Source: Phytoseiulus persimilis (lineage: Eukaryota > Arthropoda > Arachnida > Mesostigmata > Phytoseiidae). Taken from it: 64,000 bases of DNA. A program made the position numbers and the translations under genes. The stretch's first letter is position 1, and each line of letters begins with the position of its first letter. Below the pieces are notes generated by a model. The model was not told the origin of the DNA and did not search any database. It was given only the letters and a program-made list of their open reading frames with translations. Below, one piece after another: positions 45,891 to 57,000 of this stretch. Where the stretch lies: NCBI GenBank assembly GCA_037576195.1, contig CM075101.1, forward strand, positions 21,390,001-21,454,000, read 5' to 3'.

Positions 45891-48800
45891 GGCTGTACGG
45901 AGGTTGATGCGTAGACGAAAACTCGGCGACTCAGATTCAACACCCATTCACTCAGCGACTATTTCTACCTGATTTTCTAGAGCCACCCGTCCCATCTCTC
46001 CTCGGAGTGACACGAGCGAACACTTGTGTCTCCTCAATTCTTTAAAAATTTGAATACATCTTTCGTTTCACGAAACTATCTATTGAGTCGATTTCCTGAT
46101 GATTGATGAGCGCTAGTGTTCGAGTTTGGCTTTCAAAACTCTGTGGTTCGAAGCTTCGAAGACCGGAATCTCAGCAGTCTTGTTATCGACGTGATTAGCT
46201 TGAATGCTCGCCGAGCAAATCTGGTGCTCATCGGGACCAGTCGAGGGAAATTCCCTGAAAGGTCTCATAGCTTTTTGCAGACGCCGGCATCAGTCGGAAT
46301 TAGGCAGCGGGAATTCATGTGAGTTTGAAATGAATCGTGACAACGTCGATTGACTACGGCCGCCTTTTGAAGCGTGTGCTGACATTTTTTCAAGACTGGT
46401 GATTCGATCGCGATCCCAGCATGGTGTTGGGGTAAAATACTTTTTTTACACAACTTTAGTTTGAGAAGTCTCGGATTTTGGACTGACCCTTTATACGAAC
46501 GCGCTGCGCGCTTCACTGATATATTATCATCTACTATAAAATTGAAAACGATTGCAACTACCGAATAAAGATGTGTACAGAGGGTGTGTCAATTATCTAC
46601 GAAAGCCGATCCTTAATTGAGTTATTCGGGGGATCGGAAGCAATGGGGAGACTACGTCCGGAGAAACCCCTACGGGTGATGTTGGGATCAGAGTGAGCTC
46701 CTATTACGCCAGAGGACGAATAGGTGGGAAAGCTCGACTTTCGAGAGGATTTTTTTTTCGGGCTCTAGCAACTTGATAGTAGGGTGGTTTGAACCAATCT
46801 AGAGCTTCTCGCCATCGGAGAACCACCCTTGAATATGGAAGATGAGAGACTCATCGTTTGAGGGACTTGAAAAGCAATGTCACGGAAAATATCAGCAATG
46901 TCGATGAAGCGGCTGAAGTAATCAGTCGGAAGGTCTGAGGAGCTTTTCTTGCAAGCCATCGTTCGCGAAATAGGGATCTAGAATCATTTTCCACAGAGCA
47001 AGAGCAAGAAAAGGGAGGGTGAGAAAATCCCTGTATCACCTAGACCACACTGTATATCATACAATGAGTTCAAAAAAGCGATCACCTCAGCGAGAGGAGA
47101 CGGAACCTCGAGAACGCCAACCGGTCCTATAGAGCAGCAAGGAAAGCTTGCGTGAGAGAGAGAGGCCTTCGGAGCATGCCGAGGTCAGCAGAGGGAAAAG
47201 GTTGAAGGGAAATCTGTCCTCCGACTAGCAGTCATCAGAGGAGGAATTGGGGCAGTGAGAGCGATACCAAATCATTCGTACACAACGCACCGAGACAGAA
47301 AAAAGCAGACGCTTCTAACGGATCGAGAACAGAGACAAGGAAAGCGAACACAACGTGGGCAAATGGGAGAATGGATCATGAGAGTCTCCTTCACTCAGAT
47401 TGTAAATCATTCGGCTCTAATCCGAATTCAAATCCTCAAGGCAACGCTGGCAAAGTATGGGACCCCGCTGATAGCGGGGGCCGGACAGGCTCGCCTAATG
47501 GTTACATTGACGGAAGTCTCAAGGGCGCTGGCCGGTCTGTCCAAAGCCTCTACGACGGGACTGGATGAGGTTCCCAATGGAGAACAGGAGGACCTTGAGG
47601 AATCAGGTTGATGCCTATACAGAGTACAGATTTTCATGAAAAACCGATTCCCTCCAAGAATTTGGTTGAAAATACGCACCATCTGGCTATGGCAGATCGC
47701 ACCCGATTCTCTCGACACTCTTCCCCCAAAGATCTCCTGTGCGACCCCGGGGAGCTGACTCTTCATGGGCCAGGGAAGGATTCCAACAATGAAGACTAGA
47801 AGGAGGCTAGGATTGCCATGATCAAAAGGCCGAACTCTATCAACGGCAGCCTCCCGACAAATTGACCGACATTCATAGTTACGATAACAATCGGATATCT
47901 GTGAAGACCCTGGGAAACAGGATCCCTGAATGGATGTGAGGAAATGAGATACTCGGCGTGATGCAGACTGGTTTTCGAAAAGGGCTCAGAAGGAAGTACA
48001 TTATATTCATTCTGCCGGTTTAGTTTGCTTTTTTCCGAACTGCCCAGCGGCTTGAAATCGATCATCGGCATCAATCGCTTCTGAAGTGAAAAAAGTAATG
48101 AACACACAAGGAGAACGAATGCCAATATCAATCGTCAATTATTCTCATCACCACTCCTTGTCCTCTCACGTCTCTCTCGATTCTGCCCAGCGGACCGGGA
48201 CTCGCTCCTCGTACCTGTGAGGTACGCCCGAGAGAAAATTTTCATACGGAACGAATCAGGCTTGTCCGAGAGAGAACAAATAAATATGGTATTATACTTC
48301 GAGAGAGAGAGGGAGGGCGAGAGGAAGAAACAAACAGAGGGAATTCCAACCAAGTTCATCTCTACGGCACCTGACTCCTCCGGATCGTGATACACAAGTC
48401 AACAAATACAAGAAATGTGCTAAAGATGATCTGAGGCGGGTTCGGCCGCTGGCGCTGCTAGGGCTTCTCCTAAAGCTTTTTTGGCCTTATATCTCTGAGT
48501 TCGGCTCCAGTCCGCATAGATCAAATACGCGGCAACTGACGGGATGATAACTGAAGGCTGAAAGAGTCGCGCATTACATGGCAGAACCGCACGCAGCAGT
48601 AGAACAGTCTGGAGCTGCGATCATCGAGCTTCATGTGGGAAGCGTCCCATGTCCCTGAGGGAATGTATGATATCTTCGAGAGACGCAACACCGGATTCCG
48701 CACTAGCGACAGTTCGATGGAGGTCACGGTACTTACGGCGTATCGGCGAGCAGTTTTCAGCGCTGCAAGAACCTGACGGACAAGCGGCGACGGCGTCATC

Positions 48801-49590
48801 TCGCCTGGAAGCAGAACAGTTTCTCCTTTAGTAAATCATTATCTGATCCACAAAAGCGCATTTGACAGAGGACCGTCCACAGCAATGTCAGACCATTTCT
48901 CAATGTGATCCTATCGTCGCAACTTCCCCGAGTATTCCGAATCGACTGTCAGTTGCCAGTGGTGGGATCAGGCTACTCACTCAGAGTGTCCAAACAGTGT
49001 CCGCTTGCCAGAGAGGTGCGTGAAAACTTTGGGTAACGTGATGCGCGACCGGGTCGTATCAGCTGTTTTGGAGAACGAAGGAGTGAACCGCAGTAGAAGC
49101 TTCTCCCCGAAGTTCAGTATCAGATCGATGGACAAAAAATCATCTGTCCCTTCAAAGTCACCGTTCGACAGAGTACGTGAACGGTGATAGCTGCCGCACA
49201 CATTTCTTGCCTGGGATTCCGCCGCGGGGGGCTCTGTCGGATGAGTCGCGATTGCTGCATCAAACGCGCTCAAGGCTTCTGTCCGGAGAGGCGAGGACCG
49301 CGTCGATGGTTGTTTCTCCTGGACTCTCCATGTGAACAAGTACACATGAATAGAGCGAACGTTGGCTATGCTTTCCGGACTCCATGAATTTAGTGAGAAT
49401 CTATTGAACTATTTCGGGCCGCGTGCATCGTTCTCAGAGACCCGCGGCCAGAGCTCGATGAAGCTGTGAGATTGACAAACCAAGGTATGAATGGAGAGCC
49501 TCTTTTCTATCCTTAAACGATGCCTTCTAAATCTGCCTCTTCCATCCTCGCGCAGCTTGACATTATTCGATTCTCCACAGATATTGCGTT
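45891..49590. other. Intergenic, 3.7 kb
   Basis: No supported gene. A purine-rich GA tract occurs at about 48300-48325. Short overlapping frames at 47255-47611 look no better than chance. The right end contains the promoter of the zinc-finger gene, with an acceptor-like TTCTCCACAG ending at 49580 that may end a 5'UTR intron. Confidence 0.4.
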
Positions 49591-51116
49591 ATGGATGTTT
49601 CGGTGGACACTCATCAGTGCATACGGTGCGGTCAGACAATCGTAGGTATTGACGCCTACGTGGAACATCGCAAATACTACTGCTTAGAGAGTCATTCTCC
49701 TGTACTCGAACGCGAGCCCCTTGAACCGTCACTGCTCCCTGATGTCCCGGACTTGCAGGACCTCTTCGTGTCTTTTCTGGATCTCCAGAGGTGATGAACG
49801 CGAACTCCGTCGACGTTAACAGCGCTTAATTCCTATGAAAGTTCCTTCCGTGCTCTAGCTATCCCCCGATTTCTTTGTCAATCTGAGACACGAACTTTTA
49901 GGAAACCCGTTGAACCCTTGGAGAGTGGGTCGGAAGATGACGATGATCCACTTCGGCCGCCGAAGGACCACACTGGCGGCAAATGGAAGCCCGGATGTCG
50001 TCCCTCCATCATGCAGGGCATGCACAACTTGCAGCGTGATAGAACGCCGAGCCCCGAAAGGTTTGTGGGCGGAAATCGCTGGGACAAGATTATCTCCCGA
50101 TGTGAATATGACCAAAAATCTGCGAGGTGGCCACCCTTTTTTTCAGACTGCCTCTGATGCTTGAGAAAATGGGATGCGCGCCCTGCGGGCGTATTTTCCG
50201 TGACAAATACACCTACCAACGTCACCTGGAATCTTCTCTGCACCGGAAGCGAAGTCTGAGAAACGCTCAGATCCTTCGAACTCAAGTGACCGAACCAGTG
50301 ATCGAACCGAAACTCCCAGAAATTTTGCTCGAAGACACTCCCAAGGAGCAGGATGTGAAAACTCGGAAGAGGAGGCGAACCGCAGCAATTTCACTCGAGA
50401 GCCACGCTCCTCCTCAGAAAAGAGTCTACAAACACCGCTTTCGCTGTTCGATCTGCTTTCGGTGGTTTTTGGATAAGAAACGATTGAACCTTCACATGAG
50501 CAAGCACAAGTCTTTCGATGGCCAAGATTTTCGTTGCTCACAATGCCAAGAGCGGTTCCCAGATGGAACTACTCTTCGCGAACATCTGAAAACTCATAAG
50601 GATCACAGGGTCTGTTGCGGCAAAACATTCTCCACTCTCAAGGGTTATCGTGAGCACAAAGAATCCATACACGCAGCCATCACAGAGTGGCTCGACTGCG
50701 AAAAATGCTCCGGAAAATTCCGGACGCAGCGAGCTTTCCGAGATCACCGTTGCCAGTCGTGTATGGAGGAATTCCCATGCCTCACATGCGACTATGTTGG
50801 AAACAGCAAGCGGAATCTCGAGCTTCATATCCGCACACATGGTCAGGAAAAACGTTTCAAGTGTAACCTCTGTGATTACCATGCAGCTCGGCACAGTCAA
50901 CTGTGGCGACACAAGAAAATACACGACGCACAGAAGCTCCACAGATGCCCGTACTGTGATTACACTTGTGCTTTGATAGAGAATCTACGAGCGCACATCC
51001 TCAGAGGTACCAAACACGCAGGTTTGAAAGTGTATCCGTGCTCAAAATGTCCCTTCTCTACGAACAGCTCTTCCGAAGCAAAAACTCATCGCGCCACGTG
51101 TCAATCGGCAACATGA
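49591..51116 (+). CDS. Multi-C2H2 zinc-finger protein
   Basis: Exons 49591-49790, 49902-50060 and 50147-51116 (both junctions phase 2) give 442 residues. The N-terminus has an atypical CIRCGQTIVGIDAYVEHRKY finger. Exon 2 is acidic and contains HTGGKWKPG, a motif I associate with a group of arthropod zinc-finger proteins. Exon 3 encodes about nine further fingers, e.g. CSICFRWFLDKKRLNLHMSK, CSQCQERFPDGTTLREHLKT, CLTCDYVGNSKRNLELHIRT, CNLCDYHAARHSQLWRHKKI and CPYCDYTCALIENLRAH. One finger (RVCCGKTF...H...H) has adjacent cysteines and is irregular. The exon 2 donor (GTTTGT) is weak but gives the right phase; the alternative at 50127 would leave a 20-nt intron. It is a nuclear DNA-binding factor of unknown target. 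Confidence 0.8.
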
Positions 51117-51682
51117 GATCGAGTCTCTTTTTCCTCGTTTTCATGAAAGTTCGTCGAACGCACAACAACAAATAGAAATGGAACGAGCAGATTGACAAAT
51201 GAGTCACCGAGAATTGTTCTCTTTCCATTCGAATCATCCAAATATTTGATGGTTTCGACAGTGGACTATATAGCTCAAGCGGCGCCCGGGGCAAACCGGC
51301 AAAAATGCGCAACCTGAATACGCCACTGGGTTTCGAGTGCCGCTACGTTATTCCTCCATCACCTCAGTGTAGGCCTCACCGGTCCCTGCCCGGAAGTTCA
51401 GCCCCCAAGTTCGGTCTGCCTCGGTAACATTGATGCACTTTCCGGCCCAGAGGATCACATTTCGGATTTTTTTCCTCATACTCATCAGAATTCGATCTCC
51501 AGATTAGGCTAGTCTTGCTCTCTCGAGAAAGCGTGATCATGCCCATCCGAAACCAAACATACGTCATGCCAACCGGAGGATCAGTCGACTCTCCCGCTAT
51601 TTGAAGTGCAGCACAATATCTGTGGGAAATTTCGAAGCATCGAAATCCAATGTGATATAGCGTCATTGAGCGAGCCTATGAC

Positions 51683-51688
51683 TTTATT
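51683..51688 (-). terminator. Polyadenylation signal of METTL16
   Basis: AATAAA on the minus strand, 272 nt past the METTL16 stop codon, in the space between the convergent zinc-finger and METTL16 genes. Confidence 0.45.
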
Positions 51689-51959
51689 GATTCTTAAATG
51701 AAATCGCTCCACTCAAACAGTCTACAATGCACTGTACAAAATCATGTCGCACAGAATAGGCGTTCGATCCAAAAAGTCAGTCCGCACTTGACGTTTCTCT
51801 CATTGCCAGTCTCTTCTTTCGCTCAAAAGATTTCTCATGGTTCTCACGCTGTTTTGCTTTCCGCTGAAAATCGAACAGGATCTCGATTAGACCTTTCGCT
51901 TGGACGTAGCAGGTGTTGGGTCGCCACCAATAGTTAACGTTAACAGAGCTCTCACAGCC

Positions 51960-53588
51960 TCAAACAATCATCTTCATCGTTAGCGCGAGATCTTTGGGAT
52001 GCGAGCACAGGTTGTTTTTGAGGTACTGCTGTAGTTGGCAAAGCGAATCGCGGCTAATTGCCGGATCACGAGTTTGCAGTTGAACTATTAATCCTGTAGC
52101 TGTTCTACGGACGCGTAGGTCGCAATTTAGGAACCTAGCAACCGGCTCGGGTCGCTTGAAAACTCGCTTGCTGCTGGCGCAGTTTTCGGTCGCCGATGTC
52201 ACATCGGAAGCTTTGCAATCCATCGGTGAATCCATGTCGCCTTCCTCGCTGAAACAGTCCTCATCAGAAGAGGATAGTGAACGTTTGCTGCTGTGCTTCT
52301 CGTGTGTCGCGCAGTTTTCAAGCTCTGGAGACTCCCGCCGTGTCTCGGCGGCGCTTGAAAATCTCGCGGCTTCGTCGATAAGTTCTTGTGGTGCTGCAGG
52401 GACCACAGTTTCTGGCTGCCGTTTTCCAACTCGTTCCCTCCGTCTCCTACGTTGACCTGCGAGCGTGTTCTTCTCGGCAAGAACGCGGAGATGGCAATTG
52501 TTCTTCCCTTCGGTGACAACCGTGAACATAATTTGCACGTTGAGGAGGAGTTCCTTTACTCTGGTGCAGACAGTTTCCGTCGTGTACATGACTCCAGGTA
52601 CGAAGCGCGGCACTTGGAAAACAAGCGGTGGTTTTGGCACGACGTGTTTCATTTGCGGGACTGAAGCTAGGTTTATGTTCGCGTGATGAGTCCAAGCAAT
52701 GCCCCATCGCATGGTTTTGCCCTGGCAGAACTCGGTCATTGTGAACTGAACCCCGTTTTCCTTGAAGAAGCGGGAGAGCTCTTTGAGATCTTTTTTCTTT
52801 CCCAACATGGCGGACGCAACTAGGATCCTGTCTTTATGCAGAACACTTTGTTCGAAAACTCGACGAACGAACTCCAGCTCGCCTCCTGGCGTCACCTTCT
52901 CGTGTTCTTCGCCCATGCAATCTCCGTTCGGTTCCGGGCGGCCCTGGTCTATGGCTTTCATGGCGGCGTTCGCTTCCCAGGAGTCCATGTAAAACGGAGG
53001 ATTGCACAAGAGAATATCGAAAATTTCACAGCTATCTTGTAGAAACTCTCCAAAAACGATTTCTCCTTCCGAGGTCTTGACAATTTTGATAGAATCACTC
53101 AAATTATTACGAGCGACATTGCGACAAGCGATTACGTAAGCTTCTTGATTCGCCTCGACTCCGAGGAACTGCCACGAACACTGTTTCACCCCCAAAAGAG
53201 GCAGTATGCAGCTGGAGCCAGTACCGAAGTCGACAGCGATCACAGATCCCGATTTACCCAGAGCGAAATTCATTATATCTTCACACCACAACAAGTAATT
53301 CAACCTCTGAGGAACGGCCGGTGCTAGATACCCTGGGGGTATATCAACATCGAGATCAAAGTCACTCTTCAGAAGACAACGACTCAATACACGGGCGGCA
53401 TCAGGGTTCGAGAAGTCCACAGTCACTTTTCCATTCAGACCAACCGTAGCTAATTCTGCGAAATCTGGGTACTCTAATGCCAATTTCGAGAAATCCGGCG
53501 CGTTGTGGAGATATATATTGCGGTGATGCATAAAATCATTGAAGTTTATCTGCGCCGGTTTCTTCTTTCTTGGGCTTGGGTTCGACAT
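51960..53588 (-). CDS. METTL16: RNA N6-adenosine methyltransferase METTL16
   Basis: A single-exon 542-residue protein. The N-terminal basic, RNA-binding start (SNPSPRKKK ... FNDFMHHRNIY) leads into the Rossmann methyltransferase core. The SAM-binding AVDFGTGSSCILPLLG is at about 118-133 and the catalytic NPPF at 196-199 in DILLCNPPFYMDSW. A long Ser/Glu-rich linker (about 375-470) precedes a conserved C-terminal region that fits half of the VCR RNA-binding domains. METTL16 methylates U6 snRNA A43 and MAT2A hairpins and so couples splicing to SAM level. The ATG lies only 46 nt from the nearest in-frame CMC2 stop and inside the spliced CMC2 frame, so it has little room for its own promoter. Confidence 0.95.
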   Translation of the reverse strand: MSNPSPRKKKPAQINFNDFMHHRNIYLHNAPDFSKLALEYPDFAELATVGLNGKVTVDFSNPDAARVLSRCLLKSDFDLDVDIPPGYLAPAVPQRLNYLLWCEDIMNFALGKSGSVIAVDFGTGSSCILPLLGVKQCSWQFLGVEANQEAYVIACRNVARNNLSDSIKIVKTSEGEIVFGEFLQDSCEIFDILLCNPPFYMDSWEANAAMKAIDQGRPEPNGDCMGEEHEKVTPGGELEFVRRVFEQSVLHKDRILVASAMLGKKKDLKELSRFFKENGVQFTMTEFCQGKTMRWGIAWTHHANINLASVPQMKHVVPKPPLVFQVPRFVPGVMYTTETVCTRVKELLLNVQIMFTVVTEGKNNCHLRVLAEKNTLAGQRRRRRERVGKRQPETVVPAAPQELIDEAARFSSAAETRRESPELENCATHEKHSSKRSLSSSDEDCFSEEGDMDSPMDCKASDVTSATENCASSKRVFKRPEPVARFLNCDLRVRRTATGLIVQLQTRDPAISRDSLCQLQQYLKNNLCSHPKDLALTMKMIV

Positions 53589-54018
53589 CTCCGTTCAAAC
53601 TGTGTTTGGATTCCAGGGGACAGATCACCTGGGTTCAAAGACTTGCCTCTTCTTTGAGACAATGGCTCATCGCGTTGTATTCCTTATTGCAGACTCCAAC
53701 GAACCTCCCAAAAGTATTCTGAAAGAGAGCAATCTTCATCATAATGCCAAGGAAAATTCGTTCTGAAAACTTGGAGCCGGCATCATGCGCCCAGGGCTCC
53801 AGTCTAGCGAATGATAATCCCACGCGCGATCTGCGGTGCAGTCATGAGAGAGAACTGTCATGTGCGAGGAAGATAATCCCCATTCGCACTCAAGTTCAAT
53901 GAGACGATTATGCCGACTTGTAGTCAAACTCACTTACCTCAGCTCTGCACTTGCGGAGTTTCTCGACGAGATCGTTACACTCTTTAGAATGCAGATGCGG
54001 ACTTAGATCAGTGTGCAT
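53546..54018 (-). CDS. CMC2: COX assembly mitochondrial protein 2 (CMC2), overlapping METTL16
   Basis: Exons 54018-53938, 53718-53647 and 53599-53546 give 68 residues in phase 0 throughout. Exon 1 encodes MHTDLSPHLHSKECNDLVEK followed by LRKC, the family N-terminus with the first CX9C. Exon 2 encodes FGRFVGVCNKEYNAMSHCLK, with the second CX9C. The twin CX9C helices fold by Mia40 oxidation in the intermembrane space, where CMC2 supports cytochrome c oxidase assembly. Exon 2 ends GAG/GCAAGT, an ideal GC donor; a 47-nt GC-AG intron joins it to FERRCRTQAQERRNRRR, like the Arg-rich CMC2 tail. Without this splice the frame ends at TGA 53635 after three extra codons. Exons 1 and 2 are secure; exon 3 is inferred. 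Confidence 0.82.
53600..53646 (-). other. Predicted 47-nt GC-AG intron of CMC2
   Basis: The donor is AG/GCAAGT (the standard GC-donor consensus) and the acceptor AACACAG. The pyrimidine tract is weak. The phase is kept. Confidence 0.5.
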
Positions 54019-57000
54019 TATCTATGCCCGTTGTAAGATGCAAGTTCGAGCCTCGCCGTTCACTCGTTGAGGGTGGATGGAACCGAGGAATCCGAACTCA
54101 GTGGAGTCGTAGGAATCAAGAACACAGAACCTGGCAGAGACAAGGACGGTTTCGATGAAAACACCGAAACCGAAACCACTCAGACAACAGCAAGTCTCGA
54201 AAAGCGCGCGCGAAATCAACGCCGGGATAACATGTTGGGAACACTCTTGTACGAGAGTTCCAACTGTTCCTTATTGCATCCATTCTTATCCTCGCGCTCG
54301 AGCGCCTGTATGATATGCACGTTCTGAACCTGCTCAGCGACATCGCACAGGTTGACATCGTGTTTGGCGTCACCGGAGAGCAACAGTCTCGAACAGCACT
54401 CCGCCTGCTTTGAACTTCGAAAACGGTATCAGTGAGCCGTTGCGTTCTCCTAGGACTCCGTCCGAGGCGGAGCCGATCGTCGACAGAATACTCAGAGGAA
54501 TTAAAACTTTCGAAACTGGTGGACGACACGGCAGGATTCTAAGATCAGACTGCAGCCGACTGTTGACTGCAGAGCCAACGTCAAGGGCTGCTGAGCGTGA
54601 GTCCAGGAATATGAATCAAGTTTCTCTGGAAAATCGGGGCTTCCTCAATTCAATAATACTCGACTACCCGGTGGTACCTCGGGCTATTCATCGCGAGACT
54701 GCACTCGTATAGCCCCGAGGAAATCATTGAGCCACGCAGACGGGATCCAAGAAATGAAAATCCGATTCCGTTCAAAGCACGGCTCCGGCAGCAGTAAGGA
54801 CACGGTGTTTCAATACGAAATTATTCGATAGAGCTCCTGATGAGCTTCTGTTGGGGGAGAGTTTCAGTGGGAGAAGGGGGAAGCATCCGGTCGATGACAC
54901 CGTTCTGATGATACAACTCTTCACTTCCGTCCGATCACCTTCTTATTCTCTCGATGTGCTGCCGTGCGAACTTCATGCGCTACTAGATATGAGGTATGAT
55001 CAGAACAACGTGTTCCACGCAAACACCGCAAGTGTATGAATCCGGCTCGAACGAGGTCTATAGCAAGCAACTAAATGGAGAATTACTTTCCTCCGGGAGC
55101 TACTTTATTAAAACGACGCAAGAAGGAAAGCCCGTGATGACGATGGCAGTGGAACTGGAACCCACGTCATCGTCCCGGTGCGGCAAGCATAAGGTGAGAC
55201 CCGCTCAGGCAAAGACGACTCCAGCGCTCGCTCGGTGGAAGTGCACGCTTCTTTCAGAAGAAAGTCGCTCAAAAACTAGAAAATAGCCAGCTGCTGAGCA
55301 AGACAAACGGAAGATCTACGTGCAAACTCTGCGCGTTCCACACTCATCATCAGAGCTCAGGCATTCCTCAGCTTATTCCTCCCATTTATCGATACAGGGA
55401 GGTAGATAAATTAGATCCTGATGGCTCATTAATCATAATTTATCAATCTATCCATACACCAACCCATGGATGAATGGATGAGGATCAATGGATAATGCCT
55501 GAACTTCTCAGCTCTACTCATCATACATCAGCGACCGTGATCGACAGTTCCACTCGAGGTAAATCACAGCCCGAGCTCACCAGGATGGTTCCTGGATATG
55601 CATGAGTTTGATTCCAAGCAGCAGAGCTATAGGAACGAGAACGACCCGTAAAAAATGGGACAACCCAAGCAAAAGGCCGTGAAAATTTCCCCGGCTCTTA
55701 TGCGAAACGCATTCGTTAACTTCTCTCTTGTGCCTCCCAAAGCCTGCGCCAGAGGATCGTCCTCGGCGTCCACCTTGCTCACTTGGTCTCGTTTCGCAGA
55801 ATCACTCGTTAGCCTGTCATTGCGGGTTTTGGTTAAGGCCTCGAGGATATCGATTTCCCAAATATTCCAGCCCACGATATGGCGGCCATTTCAATGCTCT
55901 TCCGGACTCTTCAATCGTTCAGGGAAGCATGCGTTATCCGGCTGAAATGGAACTCCATCCCATGATAGTTTGCTGGTGCCTACTTCTAGCGTGACCAACC
56001 CGAGCACTGCCCGCGTCGGGATATTTCAGTTTGGAGAATGATCTCTCCACAACCTCGGCCGATGCGAAGACACAGCTAAGCTCCAGTCGGAGACACCATG
56101 CCGCCTCATGAAACACCTAATAGGGGCCTACGAGCGTGCCTCCGGGAGCGACAGATCGCTCCAAATGAGCTGCGTTTCCTATGAGGGACCTTCCTTCTGT
56201 CGACGATAAGGCTGGACATCATTGATGAGCTCCGACAAGAAAAGCAACAGCTCCCCTTTCCTTCACGGAACTCTCCGGGAAGCCATAGAGCTGACAGTGA
56301 GACAGCTCTCGATATGATGGAGCCAATTCGTACTGCACCGAAAGCAATCAATTGTTACCTTTCAAGGAACTCCTGATCGAAGTTTCTTGGGGGTCAGGCA
56401 GTGGAAGGTCGCGCATGGAAGGCCGAGATCTGTTCTTGCTTGCTTGAAGTCGACGCCCAGGATCTCACCTGACTCCTTCCGATGTCCTGGTTTGTGAGGA
56501 GCGAAGCTCGGGGCGAGTTTTTTTCCGTTTGTCTTCCTGATCATAGGGGGCGGGGCTTTTTCTGGACTCCACTCCAAGCGCCACCTTGCCTCACCACGCA
56601 ACTGGTTTGTGCTGCCTCCTCTACCGAACCGCTGAAGATTTCCATGAGCATTTCTGAGTTGAATGGAATGCAACTTCATTGAAAGGAGGGCTATAGATTT
56701 TCTCATCATACTTCGCCGCCGATCGGAGCGATGAGAAATGTCAGCTTCAATTGCGTTCCAAGTCTCTTTTATCGCGCTCGAGAGGGCTTCAGAGTGGGAT
56801 GCTCCAGGGAGGGGTATGTACCCAAAGGAAGCTGCATGAGCTATTTTATGCAGACGAATATTCAACCACATCAACTCTGGGCACAGCTTCGACGGCGGCT
56901 CGGGTTTTGCTCCTCAGGTTGTTTCCTTCGGCGTTGGAGAACTCGTCGTTCAAACCGGACGAGCACTTCGAAGAGATCCTTTTCATCCTTCCAGGGAGGC

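Noticed and set aside
50127-50146. A 20-nt intron (GTGGCC ... TTTCAG) in the zinc-finger gene
   Set aside because: Too short to splice; the donor after 50060 gives the same phase with an 86-nt intron.
56362-56874. 170-codon minus-strand frame
   Set aside because: No recognisable domain, and the sequence has the same look as surrounding non-coding DNA.
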